Shown here: in pieces, positions 9,884 to 20,505 of the stretch | How positions within the stretch are numbered: position 1 is the stretch's first letter | Layout: every line of letters begins with the position of its first letter | Assembly: GCF_023898315.1 (NCBI RefSeq) | Contig: NC_064616.1 | Span: forward strand, 707,511,389-707,575,388 | From: Schistocerca nitens | Lineage: Eukaryota; Arthropoda; Insecta; Orthoptera; Acrididae | DNA: 64,000 nucleotides | Reading direction: 5' to 3' | Notes under the pieces: model-generated | What the model was told of the DNA's origin: nothing | What the model saw: only the letters and a program-made list of their open reading frames with translations | The model's database searches: none | Position numbers and translations under genes: made by a program

Positions 9884-11311
9884 TGTGACTGGTTTGATGC
9901 AGCTCTCCATGCTACTCTGTCCTGTGCAAGCTTCTTCATCTCCCAGTACCTACTGCAACCTACATCCTTCTGAATCTGCTTAGTGTATTCATCTCTTGGT
10001 CTCCCTCTACGATTTTTACCCTCCACGCTGCCCTCCAATGCTAAATTTGTGATCCCTTGATGCCTCAGAACATGTCCTACAAACCGATCCCTTCATCTAG
10101 TCAAGTTGTGCCACAAACTTCTCTTCTCCCCAATCCTATTCAATACCTCCTCATTAGTTACGTGATCTACCCACCTTATCTTCAGCATTCTTCTGTAGCA
10201 CCACATTTCGAAAGCTTCTATTCTCTTCTTGTCCATACTAGTCATCGTCCATGTTTCACTTCCATACATGGCTACACTCCATACAAATACTTTCAGAAAT
10301 TACTTCCTGACACTTAAATCTATACTCGATGTTAACAAATTTCTCTTCTTCAGGAACGATTTCCTTGCCATTGCCAGTCTACATTTTATATCCTCTCTAC
10401 TTCGATCATCATCAGTTATTTTACTCCCTAAACAGCAAAACTCCTTTACTACTTTAAGTGTCTCATTTCCTAATCTAATTCCCTCACCATCACCCGACTT
10501 AATTTGACTACATTCCATTATCCTCGTTTTGCTTTTGTTGATGTTCATCTTATATCCTCCTTTCAAGACACTGTCCATTCCGTTCAACTGCTCTTCCAAG
10601 TCCTTTGCTGTCTCTGACAGAATTACAATGTCATCGGCGAACCTCAAAGTTTTTACTTCTTCTCCATGAATTTTAATACCTACTCCGAATTTTTCTTTTG
10701 TTTCCTTTACTGCTTGCTCAATATACAGATTGAATAACGTCAGGGAGAGGCTACAACCCTGTCTCACTCCCTTCCCAACCACTGCTTCACTTTCATGCCC
10801 CTCGACTCTTATAACTGCCATCTGGTTTCTGTACAAATTGTAAATAGCCCCTTCGCTCCCTGTATTTTACCCCTGCCACCTGCAGAATTTGAAAGAGAGT
10901 ATTCCAGTCAACATTGTCAAAAGCTTTCTCTAAGTCTACAAATGCTAGAAACGTAGGTTTGCCTTTTCTTAATCTTTCTTCTAAGATAAGTCGTAAGGTT
11001 AGTATTGCCTCACATGTTGCAACATTTCTACGGAATCCAAACTGATCTTCCCCGAGGTCCGCTTCTACCAGTTTTTCCATTCGTCTGTAAAGAATTCGCG
11101 TTAGTATTTTGCAGCTGTGACTTATTAAACTGATAGTTCGGTAATTTTCACATCTGTCAACACCTGCTTTCTTTGGGATTGGAATTATTATATTCTTCTT
11201 GAAGTCTGAGGGTATTTCGCCTGTCTCATACATCTTGCTCACCAGATGGTAGAGTTTTGTCAGGACTGGCTCTCCCAAGGCCGTCAGTAGTTCTAATGGA
11301 ATGTTGTCTAC
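9884..11311 (-). pseudogene. RTE reverse transcriptase and C-terminal domain
   Basis: The RT is read from 11311 downward: CENYRTISLISHSCKIL, then DQFGFRRN, then FVDLEKAFDNVDWNTLF (motif A). A one-base frameshift at about 10830 follows. Then come VGKGVRQGCSLSLTLFNLYI (motif B) and TLRFADDIVILSE, the catalytic FADD box. After a stop at 10300 the conserved tail continues (YGSETWTMTSMDKKRIEAFE, RRMLKIRWVDHVTNEEVLNR). Another stop lies at 10093-10095, and the tail ends with WRAASNQSQD near 9884. In active copies the protein primes reverse transcription at the nicked target. Confidence 0.87.
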
Positions 11312-12646
11312 TCACGGGGCCTTGTTTCGACTCAGGTCTTTCAGTGCTCTGTCAAACTCTTCACGCAGTATCGTATCTCCCATTTCATCTTCATCTACAT
11401 CCTCTTCCATTTCCATAATATTGCCATCACCCTTGTATAAACCCTCTATATACTCCTTCCACCTTTCTGCCTTCCCTTCTTTGCTTAGAACTGGGTTGCC
11501 ATCTGAGCTCTTGATATTCATACAAGTGGTTCTCTTCTCTCCAAAGGTCTCTTTAACTTTCCTGTAGGCAGTATCTATCTTACCCCTAGTGAGACAAGCC
11601 TCTACATCCTTACATTTGTCCTCTAGCCATCCCTGCTTAGCCATTTTGCACGTCCTGTCGATCTCATTTTTGAGACGTTTGTATTCCTTTTTGCCTGCTT
11701 CATTTACTGCATTTTTATATTTTCTCCTTTCATCAATTAAATTCAATATTTCTTCTGTTACCCAAGGATTTCTATTAGCCCTCGTCTTTTTACCTACTTG
11801 ATCGTCTGCTGCTTTCACTACTTCATCCCTCAGAGCTACCCATTCTTCTTCTACTGTATTTCTTTCCCCCATTCCTGTCAATTGTTCCCTTATGCTCTCC
11901 CTGAAACTCTCTACAACCTCTCGTTCTTTCAGTTTATCCAGGTCCCATCTCCTTAAATTCCCACCTTTTTGCAGTTTCTTCAGTTTCAATCTGCAGTTCA
12001 TAACCAAGAGATTGTGGGCAGAATCCATATCTGCCCCTGGAAATGTCTTACAATTTAAAACCTGGTTCCTAAATCTCTGTCTTACCATTATATAATCTAT
12101 CTGATACCTTTTAGTATCTCCAGGATTCTTCCAGGTATACAACCTTCTTTTATGATTCTTGAACCATGTGTTAGCTATGATTAAGTTATGCTCTGTGCAA
12201 AATTCTACCAGGCGGCTTCCTCTTTCATTTCTTCCCCCCAATCCATATTCACCTACTATGTTTCCTTCTCTCCCTTTTCCTACTGACGAATTCCAGTCAC
12301 CCATGACTATTACATTTTCGTCTCCCTTCACTACCTGAATAATTTCTTTTATCTCGTCATACATTTCATCAATTTCTTCATCATCTGCAGAGCTAGTTGG
12401 CATATAAACTTGTACTACTGTAGTAGGCATGGGCTTTGTGTCTATCTTGGCCACAATAATGCGTTCACTATGCTGTTTGTAGTAGCTAACCCGCACTCCT
12501 ATTTTTTTATTCATTATTAAACCTACTCCTGCATTACCTCTATTTGATTTTGTATTTATAACCCTGTAATCACCTGACCAAAAGTATTGTTCCTCCTGCC
12601 ACCGAACTTCACTAATTCCCACTATATCTAACTTCAACCTATCCAT
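11312..12646 (-). pseudogene. RTE endonuclease and RT N-terminal region
   Basis: The 444 codons cover the APE-type endonuclease: LDIVGISEVRWQEEQ (catalytic Glu), VIVMGDWNSSVGKGREG (Asp/Asn), YQIDYIMVRQR and DMDSAHNLLVMN (SDH-type His). A long linker (KKTRANRNPWVTEEILN) follows. The frame is open upstream to about 12740, where WNVRSLNRAGRLEN lies, so the listed start is not the real one. A one-base loss near 12750 separates it from an ATG-led segment upstream. It ends at a TGA just after LSRNKAP, where the RT fingers should continue, so a single nonsense change splits EN from RT. Confidence 0.85.
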
Positions 12647-13750
12647 TTCCCTTTTTAAATTTTCTAACCTACCTGCCCGATTAAGGGATCTGACATTCCA
12701 CGCTCCGATCCGTAGAACGCCAGTTTTCTTTCTCCTGATAACGACGTCCTCTTGAGTAGTCCCTGCCCGGAGATCAGAATGGGGACTATTTTACCTCCGG
12801 AATATTTTACCCAAGAGGACGCCATCATCATTTAATCATACAGTAAAGCTGCATGTCCTCGGGAAAAATTACGGCTGTAGTTTCCCCTTGCTTTCAGCCG
12901 TTCGCAGTACCAGCACAGCAAGGCCGTTTTGGTTAATGTTACAAGGCCAGATCAGTCAATCACCCAGACTGTTGCCCCTGCAACTACTGAAAAGGCTGCT
13001 GCCCCTCTTCAGGAACCACATGTTTGTCTGGCCTCTCAACAGATACCCCTCCGTTGTGGTTGCACCTACGGTACGGCCATCTGTATCGCTGAGGCACGCA
13101 AGCCTCCCCACCAACGGCAAGGTCCATGGTTCATGGGGGGGATGTTGTAAATATTCTATGTAAACCTGTACTTTATTTCTATGTACTTGTTCGGTCTGTA
13201 TTCCGCCTCCGGGGACACAACACAGGGGCAAGATGGAACGACAGCCGGGTACTTGGAGAGTGCACGTTCTGCCTGAAGGAGGGCAGTGACAGCGGTCTGC
13301 ACTAGGTCCAGGACGGTCGCTTCCCACCTGGCGTACCAGGGTTCGGGCGAGGTGTACGTTGCAGAGGGCGCGGCAGCGTTGCAGTGGCGCCAGAGTTGGC
13401 GGCGGGTGCTGCCATCCGGCAAGCACCACTAGCGGCAAGTTGTGGCACAGCATCCAGGAGGGCGAGGTTTCGAGTCCGGTCCTGTCTTGTGAGCAGCGGC
13501 GGCCCGAGGGCCATGAGTGACCAGTACCTCCACCTTTGTCACACGGTCGGACAGAGCAGGCCAAACTGGGCTGAGGGCGGCGAGGACCAGGGACACTAAT
13601 AGTCTCCGGAATCACGGGCAGCTATGCGGTGCAAGACGCGACGCATCGACTGGCGGCGACTGGGGAGAGCGCGGCCGGCTTCCAGCTGAGCGGCCTTGCA
13701 GATGGCAGCGGCTGTGCCAGCAAACCAGGAGTTGCTTAGCCGGCTGGGCT

Positions 13751-14920
13751 TGATAATATTCTGCTATGGTAGTCGTTGAAGGCTCCATACATTGGCCTCG
13801 TGAAAGCTAAATGCTTTATATTCAGCATCTTCCTATCTCCAGCCCTACACTTTGTCTTAAGCCTATTATGCAGCACTCTCAGTTTCTACAGAAATTTCTT
13901 TAAGTGACTGTCTGTCATGGAGGATCCCTCGCATCATCAGCTGTTCTACTAGGTGCATATCTATTAACTGCAAGGTCAACTGTTCTTCTACACCTGAGCT
14001 ACAGTTCTTGTACATGTTCTGCTCCAGAGCTAAATGTTTCGAGTTTCGTATTGAAACATGACACTACTACCTCCTTACCCAGTTTGTAGATGGGAACATC
14101 ATCAATGAGATCACGTATTTTCGTTGCTATTAGATCCGATATATTCTCATCATGAGTAGGCTTCCAAACCATGTGTTTTAGGTAGTTCTCATATGGTGCA
14201 TTTAGTAATGTTTTGCAGGATGTCATGCTTCACTTACCACTTATGAAACTATAATTTTCCCAATAGATTGTGGATGGTTAAAGTCCCCTCCAGTTGAATA
14301 CTTTCATACAAGTGAACTTATGTTTTCTATAAAGCTTTTTTTTTTTTTTTTTTACATCTGGAAGCCAGTCTGGCGGTCGATAGAAGGATCCGATTATAAT
14401 ACTATGCCCATCCTCGATACCGAGTGTCCGCCCCTGTAACTGAGTGGTCAGCATGCATGGCTATCATACAGAGGACCTGGGTTCGATTCCTGGTATTCTG
14501 AAAGAGTTATCCATGGTGGGAAAGAGGGTAAGGGGTACAATCAGTTTCATGATTCCAATTGAAGAGTTAGCAGTCCCACGGTCTGGAAAGTCGGAAAATC
14601 GGCCAAGAGATCGATGTGCTGACTGCATGACCCTCCATGGGCTTTCAAGACTTGAACAGGGAGATCATTGATACTGAGTCTTGCCCAAACAATCTCACGT
14701 GCCGCTTCAATTTGAATTTGAGTTTTTTTACTAGTGCAACGAATGCTTCATTTCCATTTACCATTAGCTAATTCTTTCATGTTATAGGAGTGGATTTTGT
14801 GGTTTTGTGTTTTCTTACTCTTTATTTTAACGTTTGCATGGCTCGTTGCAAATGTTCCATGGGAACTTAAATACTTTTCGTTTCATTTTTTACAAAAGAG
14901 TCAAGATATCGGAAAGCGAA
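13751..14920 (-). mobile_element. Ancient LINE, continuation right of Gypsy-1
   Basis: Sequence resumes with the upstream coding part of the same minus-strand LINE. The reading frames are destroyed. A run of T at 14340-14358 has expanded inside it, and a SINE interrupts it at 14426-14668. The right limit is set where I stop recognising the repeat and is only approximate. Confidence 0.6.
14426..14668 (+). mobile_element. tRNA-derived SINE (second family)
   Basis: The head reads tgtccgcccctgtaactgag and box B reads gggttcgattcctggta. The imperfect target duplication is cgataccgagt (14415-14425) versus tgatactgagt (14669-14679). A diverged relative sits at 51259-51545. Confidence 0.75.
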
Positions 14921-15077
14921 GAATGATTTAGCTTTTTCAACATTTTGGAAAAGGAAAAAAAACCTCAGAAAAATTTAGTCGCTGGGTAGTTTACACCTAC
15001 TGCACTTTATGTCATGCGCTAACTGATCGAAAGTATTGAGTCACCTTATCTAATGTGGAATTGATCGCTGGATGTCA

Positions 15078-15279
15078 AGCCGGCCGAAGTGGCCGAGCGG
15101 TTCTAGGCGCTACAGTCCGGAACCGCGCGACCGCTACGGTCGCAGGTTCGAATCCTGCCTCAGGCATGGATGTGTGTGATGTCCTTAGGTTAGTTAGGTT
15201 TAAGTAGTTCTAAGTTCTAGGGGACTGATGACCTCAGAATTTAAGTCCCATAGTGCTCAGAGCCATTTGAACCAACCAG
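15078..15279 (+). mobile_element. tRNA-derived SINE
   Basis: A well-preserved copy: box A region gtggccgagcggttctagg, a long variable arm (gcgaccgctacggtcgc), box B ggttcgaatcctgcc, body ggcatggatgtgtgtgatg and tail gctcagagccatttgaacc. The target duplication is ctggatgtca (15068-15077) versus ctagatgtca (15280-15289). The tRNA-like head with a long arm points to a class II tRNA ancestor (Leu or Ser type). Confidence 0.9.
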
Positions 15280-15362
15280 CTAGATGTCACGAGAGGCGGA
15301 CCTGGCAGTGTAAAAGGGGGCCAGGAGTACTGTGTTGTCAGTAGAGTAGCAGTAACAGCAGG

Positions 15363-16330
15363 ATGGGTCAGACAGGAGATTTCAGTAAGTTCGAACGTGG
15401 CCTAGTTATTGGACGTCACCTGAGTTACAGCTACGTCAGGGATATTTCAGTCCTTCTAAAGCTGCCCATTTCGACTGTCGATGATGTGATTGTGATGGAA
15501 TAACCACAGCTAAACCAAGACGAGACAGACCTCATGTGCTGACAGACAGGGACTAGTGAGCATTGCAGATGGTGGCAGTAAAAAGTCGCATGCAATCACT
15601 GGAAGGAATTCCTCATAAGTTTTGAAATGCTACCAGCAGTCCAGGTAGCATGATATTTATGCATAGGGCGTTAAAAAGAATGGAATGCAATGATCGAATA
15701 GCTCATCATAAGCCACGTATTTCTGTAGTCAATGCTTGGTGACACTTGATGTGGTGTAAAGAGTGACATCACTGGAGAGACGATGACTGGATTTTGGAGT
15801 GATGAATCATACTATATCACGTGGAAATCGAATGGAAGGGTTGGGATTTGATGAATAGCTGGACAGCTTTATGTGCCTTCGTGTGTAGTGTCAACTGTGA
15901 AGTACAGAAGAAGGGATGTTACAGTATGGTGGTGTTTCTCGTTGTTAGGGTGTAGTCCCCTTATTGTGCTTAATAAAATGATAAATGCAGAAGGATATGA
16001 ATATATTTTAATGCATTGTGCACTGGGTACAGTAGAGGAACAGTTTCCAGATGAGGATTGTTTGTATCAGCATGACAATGCCCACTGTCGTAAAGCAGCA
16101 TCTGTTAGGCAATGGTTTGTCAACAGTAGCATTCCTGAAATGGAATGATCTTTCCAGAGTCCCGATCTGAACCTAACGGCACACCTTTCGGATTAGTCGA
16201 CTTCCCTCCAGACCCCAGCATCTAGCATCGCTATCTTCTTTGGTTTCGGCTGTTAAGGAAAAATTGGCTACCATTCCTCCACATACATTCAGACACCTTA
16301 TTGAAAATGTTCCCAGCACAATTCAAGCCA
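15363..16330 (+). pseudogene. Tc1 transposase remnant
   Basis: It starts at ATG with MGQTGDFSKFERGLVIGRHL, the usual Tc1 HTH start. The DDE core is partly visible: WSDESYYITWKSNG (first Asp), then VWWCFSLLG, then YQHDNAHCRKA (second Asp, 16069 region). In the third box, SPDLNLTAHLSD, the expected Glu of NPIEHLWD is gone. Frameshifts and stops occur at about 15500, 15860 and 16146. It cannot be active. Confidence 0.82.
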
Positions 16331-16406
16331 TCACAAAGGCAAAGGGTGGAAACATCCCATATTAATATCCACTAATACGTGTTGGATACTTTTGATCAGG
16401 TAGTAT

Positions 16407-17396
16407 AATAGCAACAAATGCTGACACTGTTACTATATCGTAATTTGTGTAATACAAAATCGAAGCTACACTCATCATCATCATCAGCATTTCATTTGGC
16501 AGTACGATTGTGAACACATGTTTTCAGACTATGGCCATACAAATGTGTACATGAGGGAAATACAATTTGTTTCAGTCATCTCTGCCAACGTTTGAGAAGT
16601 GTGTTTTTCTGTCTTTTTTCTAGTGATAGGTCTTTCCTTTCTGTCTTTCCTTATTCCTCTTCCTGTGATTTGCTGGTGTTACCTATGGTCTTATGAACAG
16701 TGTCAGATTTGTTGTTTGCTGCAGGTATAGTTCACCTGTGAGTGGCCGCCGCTTCCTGATTGGAACGTTCTCTACAGATGGTTTGGCCACAGCCCAGCCA
16801 GGGTGACAGATCTTGCAAGCAACTGAAAAGCATTCTTTGTCAAACACAACTTGTAATTTCTAGGATTCGTTGCCATTTTCGAGACTCTTAGTATCATGCT
16901 ACTGCATTCTTTGGAAGTTAGCTGAGAAATTTGGAAACTGATGTATGTAAAAACATAAACACTTTTATTGAAAAACTTCCTCTTTGGGTGAGGAATGGCC
17001 ATGATTGCACATGACCGTCTCCTAGACACTCTCTTTGGGTTCACACGTGCTTCCACCATTCACTACTGGGCTAAGCCAAGTGACACTGTGGTGTATTCTG
17101 GTTAGTGTTAACACACAACCAGCTGACAGTGCCACTGGACTGTGTTCCGTTGAGGCCCAGAGTGAATAGACCTACATGGTATTTATTCTACCTACACTCA
17201 TACAATGGCTTTAAAATTATTCCTGTCCAACAGAAATATATTTCCATACCTCGCGGATCACAGTGTGCATAAATTTGACTAAAAAGCTGCTTAGTCTGGG
17301 CGTGTTGAATGACTACTTTGTCAGTTGAGCAACTCTTTGCTGTTCAGTCACAGAACCTAAACACAGAATAAAGAAAAGAGTATTTCTACTTGATAG
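16407..17396. other. No gene recognised
   Basis: About 1 kb with no protein motif. It contains a short catcatcatcatcag tract near 16482. A minus-strand frame at 16772-17059 lacks any family signature, and I do not consider it a gene. Confidence 0.4.
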
Positions 17397-17611
17397 GAGA
17401 ACATGTGGCAGAATGGGATACTGAGGGAGAATGGGGTAGCGGCGTTTTTTGCCTTGTATACGCTGTCATTTCTCAGTTATCGTTAGAAATATGTCGAGAG
17501 GTCGTGCCGAAGTACTTAACAATGCATCGCCGCCATTACATGCAGTGTTCTTGCTTGTTCTGTGTCGATGCTTGTCTTCTACGCATTTCTGCAATATTCA
17601 GATCTTAATAT

Positions 17612-17813
17612 GGTTCAAATGGCTCTGAGCACTATGGGACTCAACTGCTGTGGTCATAAGTCCCCTAGAACTTAGAACTACTTAAACCTAACTAACCTAA
17701 GGACAGCACACAACACCCAGCCATCACGAGGCAGAGAAAATCCCTGACCCCGCCGGGAATCGAACCCGGGCGTGGGAAGCGAGAACGCTACCGCACGACC
17801 ACGAGATGCGGGC
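17612..17813 (-). mobile_element. tRNA-derived SINE
   Basis: Minus-strand copy of the common SINE, with gctctgagcactatggg, gaatcgaacccgggcg (box B on the other strand) and a head ending near cgagatgcgggc. It is flanked by a perfect 15-bp target duplication, ttcagatcttaatat, at 17597-17611 and 17814-17828. Confidence 0.92.
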
Positions 17814-18113
17814 TTCAGATCTTAATATATCATAAAGAAGTGAACATATATTTTTTACAGTTAAACTAAATTGTTACCATGTCTTGGCTATATCCTCTGC
17901 TTTATTTTTACGTAGTTTAAATATTAATCATGTTTCATGGTGATCAGTTGATGTTACATAATGTGAAAGTGTGGTCTTGTGGCAGAATGGGGAAGGACTG
18001 AATGGGGCACTGCCCTGTTCTGCCGAATTAGAATCCCATTCTGTCCCATGTTAATTATTTGTGCATCTTTTAGAATCTGTGCACAAAATATCTTGTTTTA
18101 TTTTCTCTACAGA

Positions 18114-18560
18114 ATGGTTCAAGTCTACAAAAGAAAAACCAACAGTAAAATTTGGTCTTATATCAATGAAAGAGCCTGTAGAAGCTATAATAACTGAAAG
18201 AATTGACTATAAGAAAGAAACAAGTCAGTTTAAATCCCTCAAATCACATTACAGCGTCATGTGTAGAAAAAGCGTTGACATAAAGACTATTAAAAAAAAA
18301 GCAGTGGATCGGTTTGTCTGTGTCTTTAATGTATAACTAATATATGAAAAACAACTAATAAGACTGGTCCAAGCTCCAAAACATCCTCAAAACTAAAGCA
18401 GTCCAATTCCTCCAATGATAGTGGTAAAGAAGCCGATAAATACCTTTACTATCTGAGGCCTCTGAAGAGGGCAGATATAGCATGTGCCTCAAGTGGGCTA
18501 ACAATTTTGCCCCACCAAACGGGCCAAAAAGGGGAAAATTATCATTTCTCAAATTTTCAG
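18114..18560 (+). pseudogene. Tigger/pogo transposase fragments (HTH and C-terminal tail)
   Basis: An ATG at 18115 after ttttctctacaga gives MVQVYKRKTNSKIWS. The next bases in another frame give KEPVEAIITERIDYKKETSQ. Together they match the start of Tigger/Psq-type proteins, where a conserved basic MVxxYKRKT opening leads into a helix-turn-helix. Further on, KQSNSSNDSGKEADKYLYYL and CLKWANNFAPP resemble the C-terminal tail found in insect Tigger proteins. The central DDE domain is missing. The acceptor-like ctacag before the start is probably chance. Confidence 0.55.
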
Positions 18561-18879
18561 TAGACATGTGAAGTTAGGAATTTGTATGGTGTGATGTTTT
18601 GGAAGTTAATATTATAATAATGTGATTCTAAACGATTTGAAAGCTGTTTGTAATTTTCTTGTACCTCAAAATTACTGTTAAACTTTGAATACCTCATTCT
18701 GCCACAGGGACCCCTACCAAAATCTCAATAGTACATGTCTTTCATTGGGGGGAAACGACAAGTATGAACCTACTGAAGAAATGAGAATGTCCCCAGATGC
18801 CCCACATGCCATGTATGGCATGACAACCACATAAATGACGCAGTTAAAGTCTGAGCTCAGTCTGGATTTGTAAAGTTAC

Positions 18880-19038
18880 GCCGGTTGGAGTGGCCGAACG
18901 GTTCTAGGTGCTACAGTCTGGAGCCGCGCGACCATTACGGTCGCAGGTTCGAATCCTGCCTTGGGCATGGGTGTGTGTGATGTCCTTAGGTTAGTTAGGT
19001 TTAAGTAGTAGCAGTGAAGTCCCATAGTGCTCAGAGCC
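18880..19038 (+). mobile_element. tRNA-derived SINE (internally shortened)
   Basis: Head gccggttggagtggccgaac and box B ggttcgaatcctgcc. The body lacks the usual ttctaggggactgatgacc segment. The perfect target duplication is atttgtaaagttac at 18866-18879 and 19039-19052. Confidence 0.9.
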
Positions 19039-19302
19039 ATTTGTAAAGTTACAACTCATAGTAACAGCAACAGTTAATACCAAAGTCCAAGATTTGGCAC
19101 ATAGGACATCCACAACTGAGAGGAATACAGATTTTAAAATATTGAACCCAGTCATGTATGAATAAATATTAGTACACTTGCAGGGAATCTCTCTAAATTA
19201 ATTATCATTACCAAAGTATGTTTCTGGTGTAGAAGTCACTTGCTGACAATGCCTGAGAAGGTGACAGGTATCTCCACCTCGCAGCAGCAAGAACTCAGAT
19301 TA

Positions 19303-19490
19303 AATGGTTCAAATGGCTCTGAGCACTATAGGACTTAACATCTGAGGTCATCAGTCCCCTAGGACTTAGAACTACTTAAACCTAAGGACATTGCACACAT
19401 CCATGCCTGAGGCAGGATTCGAACCTGCGACCATAGCGGCCGCGCAGTTCCAGACTGAAGCGCCTAGCACTGCATGGCCACACAGGTCGG
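19303..19490 (-). mobile_element. tRNA-derived SINE
   Basis: Minus-strand copy: atggttcaaatggctctgag, then gcaggattcgaacctgcgac, ending at cacacaggtcgg. The imperfect target duplication is gaactcagatta (19291-19302) versus aagctctgatta (19491-19502). Confidence 0.88.
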
Positions 19491-19884
19491 AAGCTCTGAT
19501 TAGTGGACCACTACTCTGTTTGGCACATGGCCCAGAGGACTTGAAAGAATGAACTGGCCTGGCACAGCTTGGCACCGGCCTAAATAACCTAGCAGCGCCA
19601 GGATACAACTGGATCTATTTGCAGCCATGTGACCCCACAGTAGCTAGCAGATCTAGTAGGCCAGCGACCTCTGGTGGCGTTCATGATGCCGCCTGTCGGT
19701 GGGTGTGAGGTCTCCTAGCAGGTGTGGCTTCTGTGGTTCCACTGGGTAGGCTACTTGCATGATGAAGGGTTGATGGCAGAGAGGTCAAAAGACCCATAGA
19801 CAGCAGTAGGTGTCTGAATTTGTACATAAGCATGAAGGTAGTGCACGTAACACTGAACTGCAGTTCCAGTCTTCCATATCATTA
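19491..19884. other. No gene recognised
   Basis: Unique-looking sequence with no coding motif. It may include the unrecognisable 5' half of the Tc1 relic that follows. Confidence 0.35.
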
Positions 19885-20265
19885 TTCCAAAACTTTTTTT
19901 AAGCACCTTCTTGCTTACCACTGTTGAAGAGCAACTTGGAGATGGTGATTGCATCTTTCAACATGATCGATCGCCTGTTCATAATGCACGGCCTGTGGCA
20001 GAGTGGTTACATGACAATAACATCCCTGTAATGGACTGGCCTGCACAAGGTCCTGACCTGAATCCTATAGAATACCTTTGGGATGTTTTGGAACACTGAA
20101 TCCGTGCCAGGCCTCACCGACTGACATCGATACCTCTCCTCAGTGCAGCACTCTGTGAAGAATGGGATGCCATTCCCCAAGAAACCTTCCAGCACCTGAT
20201 TGAAAGTATGCCTGCAAGAATGGAAGCTGTCATCAAGGCTAAGGGTGGTCCAACACCGTATTGAA
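19885..20265 (+). pseudogene. Tc1 transposase C-terminal fragment
   Basis: The frame begins near TTVEEQLGDGDCIFQHD, giving the second catalytic Asp. It runs to PAQGPDLNPIEYLWDVLEH, which keeps the third acidic residue (Glu). After a stop at 20098 it continues in frame with CEEWDAIPQETFQHLIESMP and ends AKGGPTPY. Only the last third of a normal ~340-residue transposase is present. No inverted repeat is visible. It is a different Tc1 lineage from 15016-16406. Confidence 0.85.
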
Positions 20266-20383
20266 TTCCAGTATTACTGATGGAGCGGTTTATAACAAAC
20301 CTGAACATCTTCCTCATGGTGCTCAGACCTCAAAATAAGGGGCTTACAAACAGTTGAGCTAGTTATCAAAGATGGTAAGGTTG

Positions 20384-20505
20384 TAACTCTTTCCCTATCG
20401 GTCCATTTGGTTTCCCGCCATTTTATTGTGCTCCCATTGGGTGAGAGAGATTGAGACGGGTTTCTTGTCAGTTTTGTATCACATGATCACTGCCAAGTTA
20501 TGTCA
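20384..20505 (+). repeat. Diverged repeat, copy 1 (ATTGG-rich)
   Basis: The repeat contains cggtccatttggtttcccgc, then ccattttattgtgctccc, then attgggtgagagagat. Copy 2 at 21309-21430 has the same order with about 80% identity by eye. Inverted CCAAT boxes (ATTGG) recur in both. Confidence 0.6.

Larger units (their letters stand above)
9863..13140 (-). mobile_element. Full-length RTE-type LINE
   Basis: A 3.28-kb minus-strand non-LTR element inserted in the 3' LTR of Gypsy-1. It is bounded by a perfect 12-bp target duplication, gatgttgtaaat, at 9851-9862 and 13141-13152. The 5' end (right) starts with ccccccatgaaccatggacc, and the 3' end (left) finishes in caccacaacaaca. Such short 3' repeats instead of poly(A) are typical of RTE. 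The order is an apurinic endonuclease domain, then RT, then a C-terminal zinc-free tail. Several point lesions break the frame, but overall it is well preserved. A decayed plus-strand relative lies at 52569-55075. Confidence 0.92.
1947..13750 (+). mobile_element. Ty3/Gypsy LTR retrotransposon (Gypsy-1), nested and defective
   Basis: This plus-strand element has a ~1.2-kb 5' LTR, a primer binding site, gag, protease, RT, RNase H, integrase, a polypurine tract, and a 3' LTR stretched to ~4.9 kb by later insertions. Gene order PR-RT-RH-IN is that of Ty3/Gypsy. The coding region needs frame changes near 3730, 4270, 5220, 6150, 6370 and 7690, so it is dead. It sits inside the ancient LINE: LINE sequence runs to about 1946 and resumes at 13751. 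About 200 bp of LINE seems missing at the junction and the 3' LTR end is lost, so insertion was followed by a deletion. No env gene is recognisable. Confidence 0.9.
8816..13750 (+). repeat. 3' LTR of Gypsy-1, split by SINE/MITE and RTE insertions
   Basis: LTR sequence is present at 8816-8871, 9428-9862 and 13141-13750. The gaps are a SINE with an embedded MITE and a full-length RTE. The last ~220 bp of the LTR, which in the 5' copy includes the AATAAA, is missing. At 13751 the sequence switches to the ancient LINE (tgataatattctgctatgg). The LTR also keeps about 140 bp (13516-13655) that the 5' LTR lacks. Confidence 0.85.
15016..16406 (+). mobile_element. Decayed Tc1-like DNA transposon
   Basis: Imperfect inverted ends are visible: ctaactgatcgaaagtatt at about 15018, and the reverse complement of ctacctgatcaaaagtatcc ending near 16404. 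Inside is a broken Tc1 transposase. A SINE has inserted near the left end (15078-15279). The length of ~1.2 kb without the SINE is normal for Tc1 elements. Confidence 0.8.
17399..18711 (+). mobile_element. Tigger/pogo-like relic with inverted ends
   Basis: The left end, tgtggcagaatgggatactg (17399), is mirrored at the right by a segment ending cattctgccaca (18701-18712). A third copy, tgtggcagaatgggg, lies inside at 17977. Between the ends is a fragment of a Tigger-type DNA-binding domain, so I read this as a deleted pogo/Tigger transposon. A SINE inserted at 17612-17813. The terminal match is only ~16 of 20 bases, so the boundaries are tentative. Confidence 0.5.

Noticed and set aside
10057..12095. 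Plus-strand frames
   Set aside because: They are antisense to the RTE coding region.
15090..15170. A possible tRNA gene with good A and B boxes
   Set aside because: It is the head of a SINE with a body, tail and target duplication. The same sequence recurs at 18881 and elsewhere.
16772..17059. A 95-codon minus-strand frame
   Set aside because: No similarity to a family I know and no supporting context. It may be part of an unrecognised repeat.
18102..18116. Polypyrimidine-ctacag before an ATG as a host-gene 3' splice site
   Set aside because: The following frame breaks within 20 codons and matches a transposase start. It is more likely a transposon relic than an exon.
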